Origin: Gallionellales bacterium GWA2_55_18
GTDB lineage: Bacteria; Pseudomonadota; Gammaproteobacteria; Burkholderiales; Gallionellaceae
Assembly: GCA_001801055.1 (NCBI GenBank)
Contig: MGWP01000034.1
Coordinates: 1-46,748 of the forward strand
Direction: 5' to 3'
DNA length: 46,748 nt
Shown here: positions 9,001 through 17,901 of the stretch, in pieces
Numbering within the stretch: the stretch's first letter is position 1
Layout: every line of letters starts with the position of its first letter
Position numbers and translations under genes: made by a program
The notes under the pieces: model-generated
The model's database searches: none
What the model was told of the DNA's origin: nothing
What the model saw: the letters and a program-made list of their open reading frames with translations, nothing else

Positions 9001-11073
9001 ATGAGACAACTTAATAGCGTGGTTCGATTGCTGGGTATTTTCATCATGCTTGGCATATTGTGTGCGCAAGCTCAGGCCGATACGCAGAATAGCATCACCG
9101 CACTGGGTATCAGCAGCACCGGTAGCGGAAAAACTATCATCAAGGTCGAACTGACACAGCCATTGGCCAATTCTCCGGCAGGATTTACCATCAACACCCC
9201 GCCACGTATCGCATTTGATTTTCCAAACACCGCTAATGGACTGGGTAAATCCATGCAGGACTTCAGCGAAGGAGATTTGCGCAGCGCCAATATTGTTCAG
9301 TCCGGTAACCGCACCCGGTTGGTGATCAACCTAAATCAAATGCTTAACTACGACACCAGAATAGATGGCAACAATGTGTTGATTACCTTACAAGGCAAAC
9401 CTGCTGGAAGTGTTGCATCCAGCGAAACATCCCGTTTTTCCGAGGCAAAATCGGGGGCGCAAAAATCGGGGGCACAAAAACACACACTGCGTGACATCGA
9501 TTTTCGCCGTGGCAAAAATGGCGAAGGCCGCGTTCAGGTTGACCTTTCCGATGCGGGGATTGGCATAGACATCCGCCAGCAGGGCACTACGCTGATAGTC
9601 GATTTCCTTAAAACCGGCCTGCCACGCAACCTGCAGCGCAAACTGGATGTAGTCGATTTTGCAACCCCGGTGCAAGGCGTTGACACCTTTGCGCAAGGTG
9701 ACAACGTGCGCATGGTGATCGAACCTAAAGGATCGTGGGAGCATGCCGCCTATCAAACCGATAATCAGTTCATTGTCGAAGTAAAGCCGTTAGCCGAAGA
9801 CCCCAACAAGCTTGTAAAGGGCGCTCAAACCGGCTATGCGGGCGAAAAACTGACGCTTAACTTCCAGAAGATCGATGTTCGCGAAGCTTTGAATGTGATC
9901 GCCGACTTTACCGAATTAAATATGGTGATCAGCGATACGGTCAGCGGCAATCTCACCCTGCGCCTGAAAGATGTGCCGTGGGATCAAGCGCTGGATATCA
10001 TTTTGCAGAGCCGCGGCTTGGATATGCGCAAGAACGGCAACGTGATTCAGGTTGCGCCACGCGACGAGATAGCCGCCAAGGAAAAAATCAATCTGGCCGC
10101 ACGTCAGGAAATCTCCGAGCTGGAAGAGCTGCGCACCGAAAGCTTTCAGCTCAGCTATCAATCCGTAGCCGAGATGATCAAATTATTGACAGATCCAAAG
10201 CAGCCCATCATGTCGAAGCGCGGCAGCGCCGTATCAGATCTTCGCACCAGCACGATATTCGTGCAGGACACGCCCTCACGGTTGGAGGAAGTGCGAAAAA
10301 TGATTAAGCAAATCGATGTCCCGGTACGCCAGGTCATGATTGAGGCACGTTTCGTTTCGGCAACTGATGATTTCACCCAGAGTGTAGGAGCAAAATTGGG
10401 CTATACCGGCGAAGCTGTAGCAACGGGCGCAGGCTTTTCCGTCGGTGGCAATACGCCAACCGCAACGCGTGCCACTGTTAAAACTGCCGGTAGTAATGTG
10501 AATTTACCCACTACTTCGATTATGGCGCTCTCACTATTCAATCCTGCGGCAACCAAGATATTAAATCTGGAGCTGGCCGCATCGGAAGCGGACGGCACAT
10601 CCAAAAATATTGCCAGCCCGCGCGTAGTAACGAAGGATAGGGTTGCAGCCACCATAGCATCCGGTACGCAGATTCCTTATCAGCAGGCATCCAGCAGCGG
10701 AGCTACCACTACTGCCTTTATTTCCGCCACACTAAGCCTCGGCGTGACCCCGCAAATTACGCCTGACGACCATATCAACATGGTAGTAAATGCTACACAA
10801 AATTCGCCTGGCGCCAATCTTGGTGGCGGCAGTGTGCCGAGCATCACCACTAAGACGGTAACCACGGAGGTGATGGTTGAAAACGGCGGCACAGTGGTAA
10901 TCGGCGGCGTATTCACCCAAGATATCTCCGATGCCACCAACAAGGTTCCTCTGCTGGGAGATGTGCCCGTTGTTGGCTGGCTGTTCAAGAGCAACGTCAA
11001 AAGTGATAAAAAGACGGAGATGCTGATTTTTATTACGCCTAAAATTGTGCAGGACGCACTGAACCTGCATTGA
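9001..11073 (+). CDS. pilQ: type IV pilus secretin PilQ
   Basis: This 690-residue outer-membrane channel protein has a signal peptide ending LCAQAQA. Two AMIN domains that bind peptidoglycan follow (about 30-130 and 160-265), then the STN/N0 domain (LTLNFQKIDVREALNVIADF), an N1 domain and the secretin core ending with VPLLGDVPVVGWLFKS, the family signature. Between the AMIN domains a short 15-bp tandem repeat encodes KSGAQKSGAQK. PilQ multimers let the pilus cross the outer membrane. The ATG at 9001 follows a weak AGGAG. It is the last gene before a strong terminator. Confidence 0.95.
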   Translation: MRQLNSVVRLLGIFIMLGILCAQAQADTQNSITALGISSTGSGKTIIKVELTQPLANSPAGFTINTPPRIAFDFPNTANGLGKSMQDFSEGDLRSANIVQSGNRTRLVINLNQMLNYDTRIDGNNVLITLQGKPAGSVASSETSRFSEAKSGAQKSGAQKHTLRDIDFRRGKNGEGRVQVDLSDAGIGIDIRQQGTTLIVDFLKTGLPRNLQRKLDVVDFATPVQGVDTFAQGDNVRMVIEPKGSWEHAAYQTDNQFIVEVKPLAEDPNKLVKGAQTGYAGEKLTLNFQKIDVREALNVIADFTELNMVISDTVSGNLTLRLKDVPWDQALDIILQSRGLDMRKNGNVIQVAPRDEIAAKEKINLAARQEISELEELRTESFQLSYQSVAEMIKLLTDPKQPIMSKRGSAVSDLRTSTIFVQDTPSRLEEVRKMIKQIDVPVRQVMIEARFVSATDDFTQSVGAKLGYTGEAVATGAGFSVGGNTPTATRATVKTAGSNVNLPTTSIMALSLFNPAATKILNLELAASEADGTSKNIASPRVVTKDRVAATIASGTQIPYQQASSSGATTTAFISATLSLGVTPQITPDDHINMVVNATQNSPGANLGGGSVPSITTKTVTTEVMVENGGTVVIGGVFTQDISDATNKVPLLGDVPVVGWLFKSNVKSDKKTEMLIFITPKIVQDALNLH

Positions 11074-11090
11074 TTATTAAAACCCCTCAA

Positions 11091-11125
11091 ACAAAAGCCC
11101 GGCCAAACCCGGGCTTTTGTTTTTA
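11091..11125 (+). terminator. intrinsic terminator of the pil operon
   Basis: A perfect 12-bp stem, ACAAAAGCCCGG pairing with CCGGGCTTTTGT around a 6-base loop, is followed by a T run. It begins 18 bases after the pilQ stop, so aroK probably has its own promoter. Confidence 0.9.
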
Positions 11126-11143
11126 TCGTTTACAATATGCGAC

Positions 11144-11719
11144 ATGCAAAGCAATCAAGCAAATATTTTCCCGGAAAGTCATCGCAAATATCAATCCGGC
11201 AATCTGATTCTGGTGGGCATGATGGGTTCAGGCAAAACCACAATGGGCCGCGCATTGTCGAAGCATTTAGGCAAGATATTTATAGACAGCGACGAGGAGA
11301 TGCAGAAACGCACCGGCGTGACGATCCCACATATTTTTGACATTGAGGGAGAGGAAGGTTTTCGTCAGCGTGAAGGTGCGATTATTCGTGACCTGGCCGC
11401 CCGCGACAACATGGTTTTGGCAACTGGCGGAGGGGCTGTACTATCCGAGCAAAATCGTGAGATGTTGCAACAGAACGGTATTGTTATCTACCTGATGGCG
11501 AACGTGCATGATTTATGGCTGCGCACCCGGCACGACCGCAATCGCCCGCTGTTGCAAACCGCCGACCCTCATGCCAAATTGACGGAGCTATTTCAGCAGC
11601 GCGACCCCTTGTATCGGCAGGTTGCGGACATCATCATCCAGAGCGGCAAGCAGAGCGCGCATACCTTGATGCTGCATCTGGAAAATGAGGTAAAAGCCTT
11701 CAGGGAAATTAACCGGTAG
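11144..11719 (+). CDS. aroK: shikimate kinase
   Basis: AroK phosphorylates shikimate at the 3-hydroxyl in chorismate synthesis. The sequence has the Walker A loop [11 protein letters not shown], the shikimate-binding Asp and Arg in [11 protein letters not shown] and FRQREG, the GGG of ATGGGAVL, and the lid Arg in [11 protein letters not shown]. The ORF track begins at a TTG inside the upstream terminator; I place the start at ATG 11144, giving 191 residues with an extra N-terminal stretch of about 18. TACAAT (11131-11136) ends only seven bases before this ATG, so the mRNA may be nearly leaderless. aroB follows. Confidence 0.93.
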   Translation: MQSNQANIFPESHRKYQSGNLILVGMMGSGKTTMGRALSKHLGKIFIDSDEEMQKRTGVTIPHIFDIEGEEGFRQREGAIIRDLAARDNMVLATGGGAVLSEQNREMLQQNGIVIYLMANVHDLWLRTRHDRNRPLLQTADPHAKLTELFQQRDPLYRQVADIIIQSGKQSAHTLMLHLENEVKAFREINR

Positions 11720-11735
11720 GATTGTGCGGAAGATG

Positions 11736-12830
11736 ATGCAAACATTGACAGTAGGATTAGGGGAGCGCAGTTATCCGATACATATTGGCAGCGGATTGCT
11801 CGACCACCCGGAATTGTTGCAACACGCATTGCCGCGCAAGCGGGCAGCCATCGTGACCAATACGACAGTTGCGCCGCTTTATCTGGAAAAACTCCGGAAA
11901 ACCTTGCAAAGCCTTGATGTCAGCAGCATCCCGATCATCCTACCGGATGGCGAGGAATATAAAAACTTCACTACGCTTAACCTGATTTATGACGCGTTGC
12001 TGACCAACCGCTACGAGCGGACTACGCCGCTGATTGCGCTCGGCGGCGGCGTGATCGGCGACATGACCGGTTACGCCGCCGCAACCTATTTGCGAGGCGT
12101 GCCTTTCATCCAGATACCCACCACGCTGCTCGCACAGGTAGATTCCTCTGTAGGCGGCAAGACCGGCATCAATCATCCGCTTGGCAAGAACATGATCGGC
12201 GCATTTTACCAGCCGCAGTTGGTGCTGGCCGATATCGATACGCTGAATACCCTGCCGGACAACGAGCTTTCGGCAGGTATCGCCGAAGTTATCAAGTATG
12301 GCCTGATCCGTGACTTGCCGTTTTTTGAATGGCTGGAACAAAACATGGACAAGCTGCTGGCGCGCGACACAGAAGCGCTGCAATACGCCATCACACGCAG
12401 CTGCCGGAACAAGGCGGAGATTGTTGCGGCAGACGAACGGGAAAGCGGTGAGCGCGCCTTGCTGAATCTGGGTCACACCTTCGGCCATGCCATTGAGACC
12501 GGCTCCGGGTACGGGGTGTGGCTGCACGGCGAGGGTGTCGCGGCGGGTACAGTCATGGCCGCAGACCTGTCGCAGCGCCTTGGCTGGATCGGTGCGCAAG
12601 ACACGGCGCGCGTCCGCAGCCTGTTCGAACGCGCAAAATTACCCACCATCGCCCCTGGCTTGGGAACGGAAAAATATCTCGAATTGATGGGGCTGGACAA
12701 GAAAGTTGAAGGCGGAAAGATGCGCTTCGTGCTGCTCAAGGGTATCGGCCATGCCGTGATTTACGGCGACGTGCCGAAAATATTGCTGCAGCAGACCTTG
12801 GAGCGCTGCTGCGGGATGGTTGATGGCTGA
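11736..12830 (+). CDS. aroB: 3-dehydroquinate synthase
   Basis: AroB converts DAHP to 3-dehydroquinate using NAD and a divalent metal. The sequence has the NAD-binding [19 protein letters not shown], the conserved [19 protein letters not shown], and metal ligands in [10 protein letters not shown] (Glu) and [12 protein letters not shown] (His). The track starts at GTG 11724; ATG 11736 ([15 protein letters not shown]) fits the family start and has GGAAG just upstream. The product is then 364 residues. It follows aroK by 16 bases and overlaps dgt. Confidence 0.95.
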   Translation: MQTLTVGLGERSYPIHIGSGLLDHPELLQHALPRKRAAIVTNTTVAPLYLEKLRKTLQSLDVSSIPIILPDGEEYKNFTTLNLIYDALLTNRYERTTPLIALGGGVIGDMTGYAAATYLRGVPFIQIPTTLLAQVDSSVGGKTGINHPLGKNMIGAFYQPQLVLADIDTLNTLPDNELSAGIAEVIKYGLIRDLPFFEWLEQNMDKLLARDTEALQYAITRSCRNKAEIVAADERESGERALLNLGHTFGHAIETGSGYGVWLHGEGVAAGTVMAADLSQRLGWIGAQDTARVRSLFERAKLPTIAPGLGTEKYLELMGLDKKVEGGKMRFVLLKGIGHAVIYGDVPKILLQQTLERCCGMVDG

Positions 12831-13965
12831 GCTTGCGCCATATGCCGTCACCGAGGCCAACTCGCGCGGACGGAAAATTGCGGAAACCGCGCCGCACAGC
12901 CGCAGTGAATTTCAGCGTGACCGCGACCGCATTATCCATTCCGGAGCGTTTCGTCGCTTGGAATACAAGACCCAAGTATTCGTGAATCACGAAGGCGACC
13001 TGTTCCGCACCCGCCTTACCCACAGCATCGAAGTGGCGCAAATCGCCCGTTCCATTGCGCGCCGCCTGCGTCTGAATGAAGACCTCGCCGAAGCGATTTC
13101 CCTCGCGCATGACCTCGGGCATACGCCGTTCGGCCACGCCGGGCAGGACGCGCTGAATGCCTGCATGAAAGCCTATGGCGGCTTCGAGCATAATTTGCAG
13201 TCATTGCGCGTGGTGGACTTGCTGGAAGAACGCTATGCGGCATTCGACGGCCTGAATCTGTGCTTTGAGACACGCGAAGGCATCCTCAAGCATTGTTCAG
13301 CAGATAACGCTGCGCGACTCGGCGTGCTGGGCGAGCGCTTTCTGAGCAATCGCCGCCCTTCGCTGGAGGCGCAAATTGCCAATCTTGCCGATGAGATCGC
13401 CTACAACAACCATGATGTCGATGATGGTTTGCGTTCCGGCCTGATTACGCTCGAACAGCTCTCCACAGTGCCGTTGGTGGAAACGCATTTGCATGAAGTG
13501 CGCCATGCCTATCCGGCCCTGCCAGAGCGACGCGTGGTGCATGAAACCGTACGGCGCATGATTAACACACTGGTATCTGATTTGATTCAACACAGTGAGC
13601 GCAATATCTGCACACAAGGTTTGGCAGTGGTTGAGGATGTGCGCAACGCACCAGCATTGGTTGCCTTCAGCATGGAAATCAACGAACAACAACGCGCGCT
13701 GAAAAAATTCTTGCGTACTAATTTATATCGCCATTATCTCGTGATGCGCATGAGCGCCAAGGCACAGCGCATTATCGGCGATTTATTCGGTGTTTTCATG
13801 GCGGATAGCCGCCTGCTGCCGCCCCAGCTTCAGCCCGCAGCCGGGCAGGCTGAACCGGATCGTGCCCGTATAGTTGCCGATTACATTGCCGGAATGACTG
13901 ATCGATATGCTATTCGCGAGCATCGCCGCATATTCGCGGTCGAAGAGATGCCTGCCACTTTCTGA
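12823..13965 (+). CDS. dgt: dGTPase-like HD-domain triphosphohydrolase
   Basis: This 380-residue HD-superfamily protein resembles deoxyguanosinetriphosphate triphosphohydrolases, which split dNTPs to deoxynucleoside and tripolyphosphate. Visible motifs are [34 protein letters not shown] (first metal His), [15 protein letters not shown] (HD pair) and [15 protein letters not shown]. It belongs to the shorter type (about 380 residues) common after aroB in betaproteobacteria. The true start is ATG 12823, which overlaps the aroB stop; the TTG in the track adds one residue. Substrate specificity cannot be read from sequence. Confidence 0.92.
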   Translation: MAELAPYAVTEANSRGRKIAETAPHSRSEFQRDRDRIIHSGAFRRLEYKTQVFVNHEGDLFRTRLTHSIEVAQIARSIARRLRLNEDLAEAISLAHDLGHTPFGHAGQDALNACMKAYGGFEHNLQSLRVVDLLEERYAAFDGLNLCFETREGILKHCSADNAARLGVLGERFLSNRRPSLEAQIANLADEIAYNNHDVDDGLRSGLITLEQLSTVPLVETHLHEVRHAYPALPERRVVHETVRRMINTLVSDLIQHSERNICTQGLAVVEDVRNAPALVAFSMEINEQQRALKKFLRTNLYRHYLVMRMSAKAQRIIGDLFGVFMADSRLLPPQLQPAAGQAEPDRARIVADYIAGMTDRYAIREHRRIFAVEEMPATF

Positions 13966-13974
13966 TAAATCCGC

Positions 13975-14514
13975 TCAGGCTCCGCACAACTTCGTCAGGT
14001 AGCGCACCCAATCAAAGTGTGGTCCGGGATCAGTCTTGCGCTGCGGGGCGATATCGCTGTGCCCGGCAATACCCCGTATTGTGTATGCTTTACGCAATGC
14101 CATGGTCAAATCTTGAAGCGCGGTATATTGCGCATCGGTAAACGGCACGGTATCGCTGCCCTCCAGCTCGATACCGAGCGAGAAGTCGTTGCAGCGCACC
14201 CTGCCTTGCCAGCAAGATTCGCCCGCATGCCACGCCCGCTTCGAACAGGGGACAAATTGAATAATCCTCCCGTTACGGCACACAAAAAAGTGCGCTGACA
14301 ACTTCAATTGTGCAATAGCCCGGTAATAGGGATGCGCATTCTCATCCAATGTGTTGGTAAACAAACGCTGCACATCGTTGCCGCCAAACTCGCCAGGCGG
14401 CAGACTGATGTTATGGATGACCAGTAACTCGATTTCGCCTGCCGGGCGGTCATCGTAGTTAGGCGACGGGATATATTCGCCGCCGACCAGTAACCCTTGC
14501 GTATCAATCCGCAT
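13975..14514 (-). CDS. ampD: 1,6-anhydro-N-acetylmuramyl-L-alanine amidase AmpD
   Basis: This 179-residue cytoplasmic zinc amidase removes peptides from anhydro-muropeptides during cell wall recycling. The zinc ligands appear as His in VIHNISLPPGEFGG, His in AGHSDIAPQRKTDPGPHFDW and Asp in the same motif, with the catalytic Lys between them. It has no signal peptide, as expected for AmpD. It overlaps the end of pilR by 11 bases and is probably the last gene of the pilS-pilR transcript. The link to pilR is frequent in betaproteobacteria but need not be functional. Confidence 0.95.
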   Translation of the reverse strand: MRIDTQGLLVGGEYIPSPNYDDRPAGEIELLVIHNISLPPGEFGGNDVQRLFTNTLDENAHPYYRAIAQLKLSAHFFVCRNGRIIQFVPCSKRAWHAGESCWQGRVRCNDFSLGIELEGSDTVPFTDAQYTALQDLTMALRKAYTIRGIAGHSDIAPQRKTDPGPHFDWVRYLTKLCGA

Positions 14515-15865
14515 TATCGGTACCGCCCGGTTCCTTTATGTCTAGACGTTCCATCCGGTAGCGCATGGTGCGAAACGTCAGCCCAAGCAATTTTGCGGCT
14601 GCCGTACGATTGAACCCGGTCTGCTCCAAAGCCTCCAGCAGTGCCTGCTTCTCGATTCGATCCAGATATTCCGGTAGCGGGTATTTGCTGCTGAGCGATA
14701 TATTATCAGGCTGGCTATGCTCCACGGGTACCAGCAATAAATCCTGCTCCTTGATCACGCCTTCCATGCACAGTGCCAACGCTCTTTCGATGATATTTTC
14801 CAGTTCACGCACATTGCCCGGAAAGCTGTAGCCTTGAAGCGCTTGCAATGCATTTTCAGAAAGACGCACCTCTGCATTACCGCGTAAACGCTCCAATATC
14901 CGCTGTACAATTTCCGGTATATCTTCACGCATCTCGCGCAGTGCTGGCATCTGGATCGGGATTACGTTCAGGCGGTAATAAAGATCCTGCCGGAATTTTC
15001 CTTGCCGCACGCATTCGGCCAGATCGCAGTGCGTCGCGCTGATGATGCGCACATCCACTATCTCTTCACCAGTAGCGCCAATTTTGCGCACGCGCTTTTC
15101 CTGGATCGCACGCAACAATTTGACTTGCATGCCTAGCGGCAAATCGGCGACTTCATCGAGGAACAAAGTCCCGCCGTGTGCTGCTTGGAAAAACCCGTCC
15201 CGATCCTTGTCTGCTCCGGTAAACGCGCCTTTTTTGTAACCGAAAAATTCGTTCTCCATCAGGTTTCCTGGAATCGCCCCGCAGTTCACTGCGATAAACG
15301 GCTGATCGTGTCGCGCACCGAGTTGTACGATGAGGCGCGCCGCCAACTCCTTGCCGCTACCCGATTCACCGCTGATGTGCACCGGCGCCTGGCTGCGCGC
15401 CACACGTTTGATCAGGTCGCGCACTTTCTGCATCGCAGGTGAATGGCCGAGCAGCATCTTGTCACCGGACGGACCGGCTTGCGGCAGTTTCAACGCGGAT
15501 CTCACTAGGGCACGCAGCTGATCCAGCGCAACCGGCTTGGCCAAGTAATCGAATGCGCCCGCCTTGAGCGCGGTAATGGCATTTTCCATGTTGCCGTGTG
15601 CGGTAATCACCGCCACCGGCACGTCCAGATTGTTTTGCACAATGTGCTGCACCACTTGCAGACCATCGCCATCAGGCATCCGCATATCGGTCAGGCACAA
15701 GTCATAGCGGTGTGCAGACAACTTTGCCAGCGCCTCGCGCACATTGTCTGCCCTGTCTGCCTCCAGCCCCATCTTGCGCAACGCCAGCTCCAATAATTCC
15801 AGAATGTCCGGCTCATCGTCCACCAGCAGCACCGTGGAGCTTTTCACATGATGGTTATTCGCCAT
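14504..15865 (-). CDS. pilR: sigma-54-dependent response regulator PilR
   Basis: This 453-residue NtrC-family activator has a receiver domain with phospho-acceptor Asp60 (DLCLTDMRMPDGDG), a sigma-54 AAA+ domain with GESGSGKE, the sigma-54 contact loop GAFTGA and Walker B LFLDEVADL, and a Fis-type helix-turn-helix (NRTAAAKLLGLTFRTMRYRM). PilR activates pilin transcription with sigma-54 polymerase in response to PilS. ATG 15865 (MANNHHVKSS) is chosen over the track's longer frame because GGGAGG lies about 9 bases upstream; it overlaps pilS by 11 bases. Confidence 0.93.
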   Translation of the reverse strand: MANNHHVKSSTVLLVDDEPDILELLELALRKMGLEADRADNVREALAKLSAHRYDLCLTDMRMPDGDGLQVVQHIVQNNLDVPVAVITAHGNMENAITALKAGAFDYLAKPVALDQLRALVRSALKLPQAGPSGDKMLLGHSPAMQKVRDLIKRVARSQAPVHISGESGSGKELAARLIVQLGARHDQPFIAVNCGAIPGNLMENEFFGYKKGAFTGADKDRDGFFQAAHGGTLFLDEVADLPLGMQVKLLRAIQEKRVRKIGATGEEIVDVRIISATHCDLAECVRQGKFRQDLYYRLNVIPIQMPALREMREDIPEIVQRILERLRGNAEVRLSENALQALQGYSFPGNVRELENIIERALALCMEGVIKEQDLLLVPVEHSQPDNISLSSKYPLPEYLDRIEKQALLEALEQTGFNRTAAAKLLGLTFRTMRYRMERLDIKEPGGTDNAD

Positions 15866-17477
15866 GCCCTGCTCCCTCCCCATTTTCATGCAGCTCACCG
15901 AACGTTATACGGAAGCAGCCGCCCGCATGCTCATTCGCGGTTTGCCCATCTTGATCATGATATTCCAGCTGCGCACCATTGGCTTCGCACAATTCCTTTG
16001 CGATATATAACCCCAAACCAGTGCCCTCGGTTGAGGTCGTGAAGAATGGCTCGAACAATCTGCCCCGATGCTCTGCTGAAACCCCGGGTCCGTTATCTAG
16101 CACATCCAGCATTACACGGCCATCTACCACGTTTGTCACCAGCATCAGGCTACCAGCCTGCTTGCGACTGTAACACAACGCATTGCGGCATAAATTCCAC
16201 AGCACCTGGCGCAGATGCCCGCGGTCAAATAACACCTCTACACCTCTCACCCCGGTCAACACCATCACACCCGGCTCAAGTCGTTCCGCCAAGTTAAACT
16301 CATCTACAAAAGTTCGCAACATTGCATTCAGTTCGAACACTTCTGGCTGCGCACGATCGCGCCGGTTCAACTGCATCACATCCCGCACGATGCGGTTGAT
16401 GCGCTGCGTATTGTCCAGCACGATTTGCAACAACCGCTGCTGTTTGGCATCGCCCTGCTCCTCCTGCATTAATTCAGTGGCATAGCTGATTGCCGACAAC
16501 GGATTGCGTATTTCGTGCGCGATGCTGGCGGTCAAACGGCCCAGCGCGGCCAGCTTGATTTGTTGCGCCTCCGCCCGGACACGCTGCATATCTTCCAGAA
16601 AAATTACCACACCATGCACCGCATCCCGCTCGACGGCAACAAAACGCAATCTGGCCTGTACCCCGACATCCAGCTGCAAGGTATCGCGGCTGACCGTCCC
16701 GGTTCTTTTCCATAGTGCATACTGCCCGAACAGCAACGGAAAATTTTCCGCGAGCGGGCTTCCAGAGAGCGCACTGTGGTGCAGCAGGCGCGCCGCACCA
16801 GGGTTCATCTGCATAATCACGCCCTGCTCGTCCAACACCAACACGCCATCTTGCATATCACGCATCACCAAGCGGTTTGCCTCGGACAAGCTGGCCAAAT
16901 CGTGGCCACGGCGTTGCGCCAACTCCTGGCTATCCACGGCGTATTTCGCCAGCGTATGCGCCAGCCACGCCACCGCGAAATAGGACACGCACAGCAAGCC
17001 GACCTGCACATACTGCGCCACAACGGCATCGGCATAAAGAACTGCATACGAATGCTCCAGCAGCGCGGCAATGCTTGCCAGCGCGGCAAAGAACAAGGTG
17101 ATTTTGCCACGGCTGATCATTCCCGCCGCCGCCAACGAAATCAGCAGCAACAGGCCAATACTGCTTTGTATCCCGCCGCTGGCGTAGGAAAGCACCGACA
17201 AAACGGCAATGTCGCTACCAGCCTGGCCGGCTAATTGCCAGGTAAATCGGGGCCAGCGCAGCCGGAGTGGGATAAAAGAAAGAATTACTGCTACCGCGTA
17301 AATCAAGCTGGCTACAAAAAATAGCGTCCAGTTGCGCGCCCCCAGCGACAGCGAAGAGCCGAAGGTTCCGGCAAGAAACACAAACAGGCTGGCCAACACC
17401 AGCCGGTACAGATTGAAATAGCGCAGGGAGCGCCAAAAATCCACAGGTGGGAACTCTGAAATAGGCCTGTCCATCAT
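15855..17477 (-). CDS. pilS: sensor histidine kinase PilS
   Basis: This roughly 540-residue membrane kinase has an N-terminal block of about six membrane segments, a PAS-like domain (ANRLVMRDMQDGVLVLDEQG), the DHp motif SIAHEIRNPLSAIS with the phospho-His, and an ATPase domain with LWNLCRNALCYS (N box), DNGPGVS (G1), FEPFFTTSTEGTGLGLYI (F/G2). It phosphorylates PilR. The track starts at a GTG; two adjacent ATGs at 17477 and 17474 (MMDRPISEF) are more likely. It overlaps pilR, so the pair is translationally coupled. The pilin genes it controls are not in this window. Confidence 0.92.
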   Translation of the reverse strand: MMDRPISEFPPVDFWRSLRYFNLYRLVLASLFVFLAGTFGSSLSLGARNWTLFFVASLIYAVAVILSFIPLRLRWPRFTWQLAGQAGSDIAVLSVLSYASGGIQSSIGLLLLISLAAAGMISRGKITLFFAALASIAALLEHSYAVLYADAVVAQYVQVGLLCVSYFAVAWLAHTLAKYAVDSQELAQRRGHDLASLSEANRLVMRDMQDGVLVLDEQGVIMQMNPGAARLLHHSALSGSPLAENFPLLFGQYALWKRTGTVSRDTLQLDVGVQARLRFVAVERDAVHGVVIFLEDMQRVRAEAQQIKLAALGRLTASIAHEIRNPLSAISYATELMQEEQGDAKQQRLLQIVLDNTQRINRIVRDVMQLNRRDRAQPEVFELNAMLRTFVDEFNLAERLEPGVMVLTGVRGVEVLFDRGHLRQVLWNLCRNALCYSRKQAGSLMLVTNVVDGRVMLDVLDNGPGVSAEHRGRLFEPFFTTSTEGTGLGLYIAKELCEANGAQLEYHDQDGQTANEHAGGCFRITFGELHENGEGAGHGE

Positions 17478-17516
17478 TGCGTTCCGCGCTGTTTCACACT
17501 GCGCGCGCCGCACTGT

Positions 17517-17729
17517 TTACTTGCGATATGCATCACGATGTTCTGCATCGCAGAAAAACTTTCCATATGCATGGGTGCTCTCACTCTTGGGCAAATGCAA
17601 GCCGCAATGTGCACAGCACACCATTTCCTCGGAAATTATTTTATCTTGCTGCGGTTTTCTATTTCGATAAAATCTGACCAGCAGATAAATAGCGGCAGCA
17701 ATAGCAATCAACAATATCAAACGACTCAT
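17517..17729 (-). CDS. PP0621-family small membrane protein
   Basis: This 70-residue protein has one N-terminal membrane segment (LILLIAIAAAIYLLVRF), a basic stretch, and a small metal-binding-like end with CCAHCGLHLP and FFCDAEHRDAY. This layout matches the PP0621 family of short anchored proteins with a MYND-finger-like tail, which usually sits upstream of pilS in betaproteobacteria. Its function is not known. It lies 39 bases upstream of the preferred pilS start and probably begins the pilS-pilR-ampD transcript. Confidence 0.85.
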   Translation of the reverse strand: MSRLILLIAIAAAIYLLVRFYRNRKPQQDKIISEEMVCCAHCGLHLPKSESTHAYGKFFCDAEHRDAYRK

Positions 17730-17901
17730 TTGAGCACACTCGCAACGAATAACATAACAGGGGCGGATTCAAGTTCGAAGAGCAACAGCTAATGGTGGTT
17801 TGGTGCAGCGCATTTTCACCCCCCCGAAAATCCATCATCCGGCTGTTTTACCCATTTGCCCAAAAGCAAGTTGCAAACAGGCGGACGGTCAAGTTATCCG
17901 G
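17730..17901. other. gap between the decarboxylase end and the pilS operon
   Basis: These 172 bases must contain the promoter for the PP0621-pilS-pilR-ampD unit and any terminator of the decarboxylase gene. I see no strong promoter match and no clear hairpin with a T run. No gene is supported here. Confidence 0.4.

Noticed and set aside
8851-9069. 72-codon minus-strand ORF between pilP and pilQ
   Set aside because: It reads through the palindromic repeat and into the pilQ signal peptide region, with no conserved feature.
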